NCBI GenBank assembly: GCA_035499575.1
Contig: DATJYN010000110.1
Span: forward strand, 1 to 12,530
Direction: 5' to 3'
Source of the DNA: RBG-16-66-20 sp035499575
GTDB lineage: Bacteria; Pseudomonadota; Gammaproteobacteria; Burkholderiales; SG8-39
Length of the DNA: 12,530 bases
The notes beneath the pieces are model-generated. The model saw only the letters and a program-made list of their open reading frames with translations. It did no database searches and had not been told where the DNA came from. This document shows, piece by piece, positions 1-6,830 of the stretch (positions within the stretch are counted from its first letter, which is position 1; every line of letters begins with the position of its first letter). The position numbers were made by a program, and so were the translations under genes.

Positions 1-2
1 GA

Positions 3-914
3 AAAGCCGGCGGCCTTCAGCTCGGTGACGACCTGCTTGTCCTGCTCGGGCGTGAGCTCGGTGAGCGGCGGGCGCACGGTGCGCCAGGCAGGGTCGTTGC
101 CGAAGTGCGCAGTGATCGCCTTCAGCGCCGGGATCATCGGCACCTTCTGGACAATCTTGCGCGTGGCGGTGATGCCGGCCTGCAACGCGTCGGCCTTGCC
201 GGTCTGCCAGTTCTTGTAGACCTCGCCGATCGGACCGGGATTTATGTTGCCGGTGGCGGTAATGCAGCCCTTGCCGCCGGCGCGCAATCCATCCAGCAGG
301 AACACTTCGCTGCCCGGGAAGACGTCGAAGCCCGCGTCCTTGAAGCGGTCGAGCATCGCCTTGGTGTTGTCCCAGTCGCCGGAGGAATCCTTCGCGCCCG
401 CGACGACGCCGGGGTAGCGCTTGAGCAGACGCTCGATCAGCTCGAGCGTGATCGCCACGTTCGACACCGGCGGGATGTGGTAGAGGTACAGGCGCAGCCG
501 CTCGTCGCCGGTACGCTCGATGACTTCCGAGAAACTGCGGAACAGGCCTTCGTCGGACACGCCCTTGTAATAGAACGGCGGCAGCATCAGCACGCCGCCG
601 CAGCCCATCCGCACGGCCTCGCGCGTCATCTTCACCGAGTCGGTGAGCGCGCAGTGGCCGGTACCGGGCATCAGGGATGCGGCCGGCACCCCTCCCTTGA
701 CGAGGGCCTCGAGCAGTTCGAGCTTCTCGTCCACCGCCATCGAGTTGGCCTCGCTGTTGGTGCCGAACACCGCGAGGCCGGCGCAGCCGCTGCGCATCAG
801 CCATTTGCAGTGCTTCACGAAGCGGTCGGGATCGGGCGAGAGGTCGCGCCGGAACGGCGTGATCACCGGGGCGAGCACGCCTTCGATGCGTTTTTGCACG
901 CTGGCTGGCTTCAT
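3..914 (-). CDS. DapA/N-acetylneuraminate lyase family aldolase (partial, stop beyond left edge)
   Basis: Class I pyruvate-type aldolase of the dihydrodipicolinate synthase superfamily, a TIM barrel that forms a Schiff base with a 2-keto acid. The frame is open from ATG at 914 to the window edge, giving 304 codons; family members are about 290-310 residues, so only a few residues and the stop are missing. Visible landmarks are the GTNSEA loop at residues 51-56 (the GTTGE loop of DapA), LPPFYYKG at 111-118, the likely catalytic tyrosine Y145 in YHIPP, and the Schiff-base lysine K175 in AGAKDSSGD. The protein is unlikely to be the housekeeping lysine-pathway DapA, because its GTT is changed to GTN and it sits beside a catabolic cluster. 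It is divergent from the aconitase X operon across 82 bases. The start has no good ribosome binding site. Substrate is unknown; family assignment is sure. Confidence 0.9.
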   Translation of the reverse strand, partial: MKPASVQKRIEGVLAPVITPFRRDLSPDPDRFVKHCKWLMRSGCAGLAVFGTNSEANSMAVDEKLELLEALVKGGVPAASLMPGTGHCALTDSVKMTREAVRMGCGGVLMLPPFYYKGVSDEGLFRSFSEVIERTGDERLRLYLYHIPPVSNVAITLELIERLLKRYPGVVAGAKDSSGDWDNTKAMLDRFKDAGFDVFPGSEVFLLDGLRAGGKGCITATGNINPGPIGEVYKNWQTGKADALQAGITATRKIVQKVPMIPALKAITAHFGNDPAWRTVRPPLTELTPEQDKQVVTELKAAGF

Positions 915-959
915 GGCGGTAGGCGGATCGGTTTCGTGGGATAGTTCAGGCAACGAGCG

Positions 960-965
960 ATTATA
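960..965 (-). promoter_or_regulatory. possible -10 element for the DapA-like gene in the divergent intergenic region
   Basis: Reading the minus strand, this is a perfect TATAAT hexamer 45 bases upstream of the ATG at 914, which would give a leader of about 39 bases. No convincing -35 lies 16-18 bases further upstream. The same A/T-rich patch, an island in GC-rich DNA, also reads TTATAT on the plus strand at 961-966, so it could serve the aconitase X operon as well. Both readings are inference. Confidence 0.35.
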
Positions 966-980
966 TGAGAGTCGCGATCC

Positions 981-987
981 TGGAGGA
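981..987 (+). promoter_or_regulatory. ribosome binding site that sets the TTG start of the aconitase X large subunit
   Basis: TGGAGGA lies 9 bases before a TTG at 997. No ATG or GTG in the same frame is as well placed. Translation from this TTG begins MKLNETERAM, the expected amino end of aconitase X catalytic subunits, whereas extending the frame upstream to 643 runs into antisense of the neighbouring gene. Confidence 0.7.
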
Positions 988-996
988 CTACCGGAT

Positions 997-2232
997 TTGA
1001 AACTGAACGAGACCGAGCGGGCGATGCGCGCGGGCGAACTGGGGCGCGCGGCGCAGGCCGCCATCGAGCACCAGGTCCAGGTGGGCGATTTCTTCGGCGC
1101 CGAAGACTTCGTGCCGGTGACGCAGGCGCACATCATGGCCGACACCGAGAGCCTGGGCGAGGAAGGCGTGCGCTGGCTGGAGTCGCTCGCGCGCGAAGAC
1201 GGCGGCAAGGCGCGCGTGCGCGTGCCGACGATTACCGATCCGCGCGGCACCGACTTCGCCAAGGCGGCGTTGCTGAAGCAGCCGGTGAAGTTCCTCGAGT
1301 TGGAGCGCCGCACCATCGAGGCGTTTCGGAAACTCGGCGTCTCGATGACCGACACCTGCATCAACTACCAGACCATCCAGGCGCCGACGCGCGGCGAGAG
1401 CGTGGCCTTCGGCGACACGGGCGTGGTGATCTACGCGAATTCGATCTGCGGCGCCCGCTCGAACTACGAGGGCGGGCCGTCGGCGCTCGCGGCCGGGCTC
1501 ACCGGGCGCACGCCGCGCTACGGCTTCCATCTCGGTCCGCAGCGCCAGGCGACGCTGCGCATCCGCGCCGACTGGACGCCGCGCACGCTGAACGAATGGG
1601 GCGCCTTGGGCGGCGTCATCGGCCGCCTCGCGGGCAACTACTGGTCGGTACCGGTCGTCGAAGGGCTCGAAGGCTCGCCCGGCTCCGACGCAATGAAGCA
1701 TTTCGGCGCGGCGATGGCGAGCTTCGGCTCGATCGCGCTGTTCCACCTCGCGGGAATCACGCCCGAGGCCGCGCGGCTGCAGGACGTGGGCGGCGACCGG
1801 TTGCCGGTGGCGCATCGCGTCGGGGAGGCCGAGGTCCGCGCGCTGACCGCCAGCTACGCGAAGGACGAGGAAATCGACGTGGTCGTGTTCTCCGCGCCGC
1901 AGCTGAGCATTTACGAGCTGCGCGCGCTCGCCGCGTCGTGCGCGGGCCGGCGCTTCATCAGGCCGCTGCTCGCCGTGACCAGCCCGCAGGTGAAGCCGGA
2001 CGCCGACCGCTTCGGCTACACGCAGGCGATCGAGGACGCCGGCGGCCACGTGCTCTCCGGCATGTGCTTCTACCAGTCGTATGCGCGCGAAATCGCCGAG
2101 GCGAACGGCTGGAAGCGCCTCGCCACCAACAGCACCAAGCTGGTCAACATCCTCGGCGGCTACGGCTACGTGCCGATGCTCGCCTCGATGGAGCAATGCG
2201 TCGAGGCGGCGGAAAAAGGCAGGCTCGCGTGA
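997..2232 (+). CDS. aconitase X catalytic (large) subunit, DUF521 family
   Basis: Large subunit of a split aconitase X, a hydro-lyase distantly related to aconitase. Characterised relatives are cis-3-hydroxy-L-proline dehydratase in bacteria and mevalonate 5-phosphate dehydratase in archaea. The protein has 411 residues from a TTG start, normal for the catalytic domain alone. Three cysteines in conserved settings, C121 (DTCINY), C151 (SICGARSN) and C357 (SGMCFYQ), are the likely Fe-S ligands. Other family signs are the amino-terminal ERAMRAGELG, VPVTQAHI near 41-48, the YGFHLG block, and the carboxy-terminal TNSTKLVNILGGYG. Its stop overlaps the GTG start of the small subunit (GTGA), implying translational coupling and a 1:1 complex. 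The family is certain; the substrate is not. No pyrroline-2-carboxylate reductase or proline racemase is seen nearby, so hydroxyproline is only one option. Confidence 0.93.
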   Translation: MKLNETERAMRAGELGRAAQAAIEHQVQVGDFFGAEDFVPVTQAHIMADTESLGEEGVRWLESLAREDGGKARVRVPTITDPRGTDFAKAALLKQPVKFLELERRTIEAFRKLGVSMTDTCINYQTIQAPTRGESVAFGDTGVVIYANSICGARSNYEGGPSALAAGLTGRTPRYGFHLGPQRQATLRIRADWTPRTLNEWGALGGVIGRLAGNYWSVPVVEGLEGSPGSDAMKHFGAAMASFGSIALFHLAGITPEAARLQDVGGDRLPVAHRVGEAEVRALTASYAKDEEIDVVVFSAPQLSIYELRALAASCAGRRFIRPLLAVTSPQVKPDADRFGYTQAIEDAGGHVLSGMCFYQSYAREIAEANGWKRLATNSTKLVNILGGYGYVPMLASMEQCVEAAEKGRLA

Positions 2233-2630
2233 TCGAACTGATCGCGCGGCACGCCATCGGCAAGCCGGTGGCCGGAGAGGCGCTGGCGGCGCATGACGGC
2301 TTTTCGGCGCGCTACGACCTGGACCGCATCGCCGGCAAATTCTCGCGCCCGTCGCACAAGCTCGCCGGACAGTCCTACGTGGGCAAGATCCTGGTGCTCG
2401 ACACCGCGAAAGGCGGCGTGGCGAGCGCGTGGATGCTGCGCGAGATGTCGTCGCGCGGCATCATCCCGCTCGCGCTGGTGTTCAACAGCGTCAACCCGAT
2501 CCTCGCGCAGGGCGCGGCCTTCGGCGGCGTGACTATGCTGGCCGGCTTTCAGGGCGATATCACCGCGCAGGTGCCCAGCGGCGCGCGCGTGGAAATCGAC
2601 CCGGCGCGGCGCGTCCTGCGGATTCTTTGA
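2229..2630 (+). CDS. aconitase X swivel (small) subunit, DUF126 family
   Basis: Small subunit that forms the active site together with the preceding catalytic subunit. It has 133 residues starting from GTG at 2229, overlapping the upstream stop by four bases. The swivel-domain signature is visible: ARHAIGKPVAGEAL at 6-19, FSRPSHKLAGQSYVGKIL around 38-55, then the active-site loop and VFNSVNPILAQGA at 84-96. The loop reads DTAKGGVAS (58-66). In characterised aconitase X proteins, as I recall them, this loop is a GxGSS-type serine-rich motif, so a serine appears replaced by glycine here. That could mark a subfamily with a different substrate; it needs an alignment. No sign of frameshift or decay. 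Confidence 0.9.
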   Translation: MIELIARHAIGKPVAGEALAAHDGFSARYDLDRIAGKFSRPSHKLAGQSYVGKILVLDTAKGGVASAWMLREMSSRGIIPLALVFNSVNPILAQGAAFGGVTMLAGFQGDITAQVPSGARVEIDPARRVLRIL

Positions 2631-2653
2631 CGCCCGCGGGGATGGTGTAGATT
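2627..2653 (+). promoter_or_regulatory. possible internal promoter for a leaderless class II aldolase transcript
   Basis: TTGACG at 2627-2632, overlapping the stop of the small aconitase X subunit, is followed after 15 bases by TAGATT at 2648-2653. The second hexamer ends six bases before the ATG at 2660, so a transcript would start at or next to the start codon. No Shine-Dalgarno sequence precedes this ATG, which fits. The 15-base spacer is shorter than the usual 17, so this is a weak prediction. Confidence 0.3.
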
Positions 2654-2659
2654 CGCCGC

Positions 2660-3502
2660 ATGTCCAAGGCCAAAGTCACCGACCTGCGCGAGTCCTACCC
2701 GGAACTTGCGCCGGACAAGGACTATCCGCCGCTGCGCTTCAAGTCGCTCAAGGGCAAGGTCAGCGCGGCGGAATGGGAGGCACGCGTGGATTGCGCCTGC
2801 GCCTACCGCTTGGTGCGCCACTACGGCATGGACGACATGATCTACAACCACATCTCGGCGCGCATTCCCGGCACCGAGGAATTCCTGCTCAATCCCTTCG
2901 GCCTCACCTACGACGAGATCTGCGCCTCCGCGCTCATCAAGGTCGACCTTGCCGGCGGGCTGCTCTGGCAGCCGGATTTCCCGAAGGGCCTCGGCTACAA
3001 ATTCAACCCGGCCGGCTACGTGATCCACAGCGCGATCCACGAGGCGAAGCCCGCGCTGCACTGCGTGATCCACACCCATTCGCTCGCCGGCATGGCGGTC
3101 GCGTCGCTGAAGAAGGGCCTGCTGCCGATGACGCAGACCGCGATGCGCTTCGACAAGGTCGCCTACCACGACTACGAAGGCGTGGTGCTGGAAGAGGGCG
3201 AGAAGGCGCGCCTGATCGCCAACCTCGGCGATTGCGACGTGATGCTGCTGCGCAACCACGGCGTGCTGGCGGTCGGCAAAACCGTCGCCGAGGCCTTCAA
3301 CAACGTCTACCGCGTCGAGCGCGCCTGCCGCACGCAGCTGATGGCGCAGAACGGCGGCGATGAAATCCGGCTGCCGCCGAAGGACGTCATCGAGAAGACC
3401 AACCACATGTACCGGCCGGGCACACGCCGCGCCTACGGCCTGCTCGAGTGGCCCGCGATGCGGCGCCTGGCCGACCGGCTGGATCCTTCCTACAAGATCT
3501 AG
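2660..3502 (+). CDS. class II aldolase/adducin family protein
   Basis: Zinc-type aldolase/epimerase fold related to fuculose-phosphate aldolase and ribulose-phosphate 4-epimerase. The protein has 280 residues, typical of the longer adducin-like branch with an amino-terminal extension of about 35 residues. The likely metal ligands are H138 and H140 in CVIHTHS and H200 in LLRNHG. The DMIYNHISAR motif at 59-68 and NPFGLTYDEI at 78-87 are the usual substrate or phosphate-loop region of the family. In characterised members the reaction is retro-aldol cleavage, epimerisation or decarboxylation of hydroxy acids; which applies here cannot be read. It lies 29 bases after the aconitase X subunits and 3 bases before the MmgE/PrpD gene, so it belongs to the same operon. 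No ribosome binding site is seen upstream. Cytoplasmic. Confidence 0.9.
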   Translation: MSKAKVTDLRESYPELAPDKDYPPLRFKSLKGKVSAAEWEARVDCACAYRLVRHYGMDDMIYNHISARIPGTEEFLLNPFGLTYDEICASALIKVDLAGGLLWQPDFPKGLGYKFNPAGYVIHSAIHEAKPALHCVIHTHSLAGMAVASLKKGLLPMTQTAMRFDKVAYHDYEGVVLEEGEKARLIANLGDCDVMLLRNHGVLAVGKTVAEAFNNVYRVERACRTQLMAQNGGDEIRLPPKDVIEKTNHMYRPGTRRAYGLLEWPAMRRLADRLDPSYKI

Positions 3503-3505
3503 GCG

Positions 3506-4828
3506 ATGCACGTCGTCGAGCGATTCGCCGGCTGGGCGGAGAGTTTCCGCGGCGGTGCCATCGCCCCGGAGGTCCTGCACCACGCCAAGCGCGCGGTGAT
3601 CGACTGGTACGCCGCCCTTCTGCCGGGCGCAATTGTTTCTCCCGCAGTTCTTTTGGAAAAAAGTCTTCCTGAAGAACTCGATAGCGGCAATGCGCGCCTG
3701 GCTCTCGGCCGTCGCGCTACGGTGCGGGCTGCGGCGCTGATCAACGGCAGCGCGGCGCATACCGTCGAAGTAGACGACATCTACCGCGACGGCATCTACC
3801 ACCCCGGCGCACCGACCATCGCCGCGGCGCTCGCGCTCGCTCAGGCGAGCGGCGCGAGCGGCGCGCAATTCCTGCGCGCCGTGATCGTCGGCTATGAAAT
3901 TTCCACGCGCATCGGCGCGGCAATGGGGCGCGCGCATTACAAGTACTGGCACAACACCGGAACGATCGGGGTGTTTGGCGCCTGCGCTGCCTGCTCCGAG
4001 CTGCTCGGGCTGGACGCGAAGCGCTTCGCGCACGCGCTCGCCACCGTGACGACGTTTTCCGCGGGCCTGCAGCAGGCCTTCCGCATGGATTCGATGTCGA
4101 AACCGCTGCACGCCGGCCGCGCCGCCGAGGCGGGCGTCACCGCGGCGCTCGCGGCGCGCGAAGGCGTCACCGGTTCGCTCGACGTGATCGAGGGCGATGC
4201 CGGCTACGGCAAGGCGATGTCGAATGGGCCGGACTGGGAGAAAGCGCTCGCCACGCTGGGCAAGCAGTTTCATGTCACGCGCATGACCTTCAAGAACCAC
4301 ACTTGCTGCGGCCACACCTTCGCGGCGATCGACGGCGCGCTCGCGTTGCAGAGCCGCATGAGGATCGCGGCAAGCGAGATCGAGCGCATCCGCGTCGGCA
4401 GCTACCGCGCGGCCAAGGAAGTGTCGGGCTACGAGTCGCCGCAGACGCCGGCGGAGGCCCGCTTCTCGCTCAAGTACGTGGTGGCGACCGCGCTTACGCA
4501 CGGCAGCGTGCGCCTGGCGGCCTTCGAGCCGGCGCGCATGGCGGATCCGGCCACGCGCGCCCTGATGGAGAGGATTTCCGTCGCCATCGACCCGGAACTC
4601 GACGCCGCGTTTCCGCAGCAGCGCGCGGCGCGCGTGGCCATCGTGGCGCGCGACGGCCGCGAGGAGGAATTCCTGCAGCCGACGCGCATCGGCGACCCGG
4701 AGGCGCCGCTCTCGGATGCGCAACTCGATGCCAAGTACCTCGAGCTGGCGGGGCCGGTGCTGGGCGAAGCCGGGGCGAAAGTGCTGCTCGCCAGGCTGTG
4801 GAAGCTCGAGTCCGAGCACGGCCTCTGA
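3506..4828 (+). CDS. MmgE/PrpD family protein (2-methylcitrate dehydratase-like)
   Basis: Member of the family that includes 2-methylcitrate dehydratase PrpD and cis-aconitate decarboxylase: cytoplasmic, cofactor-independent enzymes acting on tricarboxylates and similar acids. The protein has 440 residues, slightly shorter than PrpD. The helical domain spans about 1-250 and the smaller carboxy domain about 260-430. Visible landmarks are LINGSAAHTVEVDDIY at 78-93, HPGAP at 99-103, TGTIGVFGAC at 151-160, KPLHAGRAAEAG at 199-210, and NHTCCGHTFAAIDG at 264-277; H99 and H202 are candidate active-site residues. The VEVDDIYRDG stretch differs from the DFxDTW of genuine PrpD and of cis-aconitate decarboxylase, so this is a paralog of unknown substrate. 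Residues about 43-60 are encoded by an unusually A/T-rich patch (3630-3680) with the frame intact. It is separated from its neighbours by 3 and 4 bases. Confidence 0.92.
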   Translation: MHVVERFAGWAESFRGGAIAPEVLHHAKRAVIDWYAALLPGAIVSPAVLLEKSLPEELDSGNARLALGRRATVRAAALINGSAAHTVEVDDIYRDGIYHPGAPTIAAALALAQASGASGAQFLRAVIVGYEISTRIGAAMGRAHYKYWHNTGTIGVFGACAACSELLGLDAKRFAHALATVTTFSAGLQQAFRMDSMSKPLHAGRAAEAGVTAALAAREGVTGSLDVIEGDAGYGKAMSNGPDWEKALATLGKQFHVTRMTFKNHTCCGHTFAAIDGALALQSRMRIAASEIERIRVGSYRAAKEVSGYESPQTPAEARFSLKYVVATALTHGSVRLAAFEPARMADPATRALMERISVAIDPELDAAFPQQRAARVAIVARDGREEEFLQPTRIGDPEAPLSDAQLDAKYLELAGPVLGEAGAKVLLARLWKLESEHGL

Positions 4829-4832
4829 CGCC

Positions 4833-6830
4833 ATGAGCCTCGCGCAGCAGCTGTTCGCGCCGCGCGCGGTCGCCCTGGTGGGCGCTTCCGGCGACGAATC
4901 GAAAAATACCTCCCGCCCGCAGCGCTACCTGCGCAAGCACGGGTACGCGGGAAAGATTTTTCCGATCAATGCCACTCGCCCCGTCGTGCTCGATCTTCCC
5001 GCCTTCAAGTCGATGGTGGAAGTGAAAGAAAAAATAGATCACGCCTTCATAATGGTCGAAGACGTGGAAGCCGCGATCGAGGATTGCGGCCGCAAGGGCG
5101 TGCCGGTGGCGAGCATCTTCACCGACGGTTTCGCCGACGTCGGCGCCGACGGCAGCGCCCGCCAGCAAAGACTCGTCGTGCGCGCGAAGGAGCTGGGCGT
5201 GCGCCTGCTTGGGCCCAACAGCATGGGCATGATCAATTTTTCCGGCCGCTGCACGCTCTCGGTGAACGCGATCCTGGAGATGGCGACCCCGGCGCCGGGC
5301 GGCGCGAGCCTGGTCTCCCAGAGCGGCACCATGCTGGGCACCGTGCTGTCGCGCGGCGCCGCGCGCGGCTTCGGTTTTTCCAAGCTGGTGTCGGTGGGCA
5401 ACGAATGCGACATCGGCGTGGGCGAACTGGTGGAATTGCTCGCCGCCGATCCGGAGACGCGCAGCCTCCTGTTGTTTCTGGAAACCATCCGCGATGCCGA
5501 CGCGCTTGCCCGCGGAGTGCGCGCGGCGCATGCCGCGGGCAAGCCGGTCGTGGCCTACAAGCTCGGGCGCTCGAAACTGGGCGAGCGCCTGGCGCGCTCG
5601 CACACCGGCGCGCTCGCGGGCGAGGACGCGGCGCTGGACGCCTACTTCCGCGACTGCGGCATCCTGCGCGTCGAGATGCTGGAGACGCTGATCGAGATCG
5701 GGCCGCTGCTGGCCGGCCGCAGGCCGCCGGACCTGGACCGGGCTGCGCGGGTCTCCGTGATTACGACCACCGGCGGCGGTGCGGCGAGCGTGGTGGACCG
5801 CCTCGGCAGCGCCGGCATCGAGACCGCCTCGCCGGACGGCGTGTCGCCCATCACCGACCTGACCATGGGCAGGAAAAGCGCCGGCTACGGCGCCGTGCTC
5901 GGCGAGCTGCTCGGCTTCCAGGGCTGCGACGCGGTGCTCGCGGTCGTCGGCTCGTCCGGGCAGTTTCACCCGCGGCAGGTGGTCGAGCCGATCATCGCGT
6001 CGAACAAAGCCGTCGCCGGCGCGAAGCCGCTGGCGGTTTTCATCACGCCGCAGGCCGAACAATCGCTCGCGCTGCTGGCCGGGGCAGGCATCGCCGCCTT
6101 TCGCACGCCCGAAGCCTGCGCCGACGCTTTGCGCGCTTTTTTTTCATGGAAATCTCCGCGGACAGGCCCGCAGGAAACCCCGCCGGCATGGCCGCAGGAC
6201 ATTCCGCAGCGGGGGAAACTGGATGAGGTACAGGCGCTGAAGCTGTTTGCCACCTGCGGCGTTCCGGTAGTGCCGCATGCGATCGCGCAGGGCCCGGTCT
6301 ACGCGCATGAAATTTCCTATCCGGTGGCGCTCAAGATCCTGAACGCGGAGATCGCGCACAAGTCCGACGTGGGCGGGGTGGTGCTGGGAATATCCAGCCG
6401 CCGGGATTTCGAAAGCAGGGCAAAATCGCTGGCGAAGCAAGGCGAGCCCCTGCTGGTCCAGCGCATGGAGACGGGGCTCGCGGAAGCGATCGTCGGCTAC
6501 CGCGACGATCCGGTGGTCGGGCCGCTGGTGATGGTAGGCGCGGGCGGAAAATTCGCGGAACTCTACAATGACGCGGTATTGCGTCCCGCGCCGGTCAGCG
6601 AAGCCGAGGCGCTCGGGATGATCGGGCGCGTGAAGGGTTTCGCGGCGCTGCGCGGTTATCGCCGCCTGCCGCCGGGCGATTTGCGGGCGCTGGCGCGGGC
6701 GGTGGCGGCGATGTCGCGGCTGGCGCTGCTTGCCGGGCGGCCGGTGCGCGAGGCCGAGGCGAATCCGGTGATCGTGAAGGCGGATGGCGTGGTCGCGGTG
6801 GATGCGTTGGTCGTCATGAAGGAGGAATGA
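4833..6830 (+). CDS. NDP-forming acyl-CoA synthetase (acetate-CoA ligase family), alpha-beta fusion
   Basis: Single-chain ADP/GDP-forming acyl-CoA synthetase that makes a CoA thioester from a carboxylic acid and ATP through a phosphohistidine. It has 665 residues, starting at the ATG 4 bases after the PrpD-like stop; the frame is open further upstream but that part overlaps the neighbour. Domain order is CoA-binding Rossmann (VALVGASG at 11-18, to about 130), succinyl-CoA-ligase-like domains (about 145-435), a proline-rich linker (about 440-460), and ATP-grasp (about 465-665). H257 in RSHTGALAG is the expected phosphorylated histidine, and H509 lies in the HKSDVGGV signature that opens the ATP-grasp domain. 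No acetyltransferase domain is present, unlike the Pat proteins. In this operon it probably activates an acid made by the hydro-lyases and aldolases. An eight-T run (6137-6144) sits at the domain junction. Its stop overlaps the next gene. Confidence 0.92.
   Translation: MSLAQQLFAPRAVALVGASGDESKNTSRPQRYLRKHGYAGKIFPINATRPVVLDLPAFKSMVEVKEKIDHAFIMVEDVEAAIEDCGRKGVPVASIFTDGFADVGADGSARQQRLVVRAKELGVRLLGPNSMGMINFSGRCTLSVNAILEMATPAPGGASLVSQSGTMLGTVLSRGAARGFGFSKLVSVGNECDIGVGELVELLAADPETRSLLLFLETIRDADALARGVRAAHAAGKPVVAYKLGRSKLGERLARSHTGALAGEDAALDAYFRDCGILRVEMLETLIEIGPLLAGRRPPDLDRAARVSVITTTGGGAASVVDRLGSAGIETASPDGVSPITDLTMGRKSAGYGAVLGELLGFQGCDAVLAVVGSSGQFHPRQVVEPIIASNKAVAGAKPLAVFITPQAEQSLALLAGAGIAAFRTPEACADALRAFFSWKSPRTGPQETPPAWPQDIPQRGKLDEVQALKLFATCGVPVVPHAIAQGPVYAHEISYPVALKILNAEIAHKSDVGGVVLGISSRRDFESRAKSLAKQGEPLLVQRMETGLAEAIVGYRDDPVVGPLVMVGAGGKFAELYNDAVLRPAPVSEAEALGMIGRVKGFAALRGYRRLPPGDLRALARAVAAMSRLALLAGRPVREAEANPVIVKADGVVAVDALVVMKEE
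6137..6143 (+). other. in-phase T_TTT_TTT slippery heptamer inside the acyl-CoA synthetase gene
   Basis: A run of eight T (6137-6144) is read GCT TTT TTT TCA, which places T_TTT_TTT in the exact phase of a -1 slippery site. A -1 shift here would terminate at TGA 6224-6226 and give a protein of about 464 residues containing only the CoA-binding and ligase domains. The site is visible; its use is speculative, and no strong downstream hairpin was identified. Confidence 0.35.
6819..6825 (+). promoter_or_regulatory. AAGGAGG ribosome binding site of the dehydrogenase gene
   Basis: A full AAGGAGG lies inside the end of the acyl-CoA synthetase gene. It is followed by two tandem in-frame ATGs at 6827 and 6830. 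The gap is 1 base to the first and 4 bases to the second, so the second ATG is the better start. Confidence 0.7.

Noticed and set aside
105..944. A 279-codon plus-strand open frame at the left end
   Set aside because: It is antisense to the DapA-family gene, whose catalytic motifs are intact on the minus strand.
643..996. Upstream extension of the aconitase X large subunit to an ATG at 643
   Set aside because: The extension is antisense to the DapA-like gene and has no family similarity; the TTG at 997 has a well-spaced Shine-Dalgarno and the expected amino end.
3..2630. Reading the DapA-like gene plus aconitase X as a hydroxyproline degradation locus (pyrroline-hydroxy-carboxylate deaminase plus cis-3-hydroxyproline dehydratase)
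   Set aside because: No proline racemase, FAD-dependent D-hydroxyproline dehydrogenase, pyrroline-2-carboxylate reductase or ketoglutarate semialdehyde dehydrogenase is visible; kept only as an alternative.
3630..3680. A/T-rich patch in the PrpD-like gene as an insertion or recombination scar
   Set aside because: The frame is intact and the encoded segment falls in a loop that varies in this family; no flanking repeats were seen.
4716..4832. Upstream extension of the acyl-CoA synthetase
   Set aside because: It overlaps the end of the PrpD-like gene in another frame and adds 39 residues of Ser/Arg/Cys-rich sequence before the true CoA-binding domain.
2549..4834. A 761-codon minus-strand open frame opposite the aldolase and PrpD-like genes
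   Set aside because: Same antisense composition artefact; the plus-strand products have full family signatures and normal lengths.
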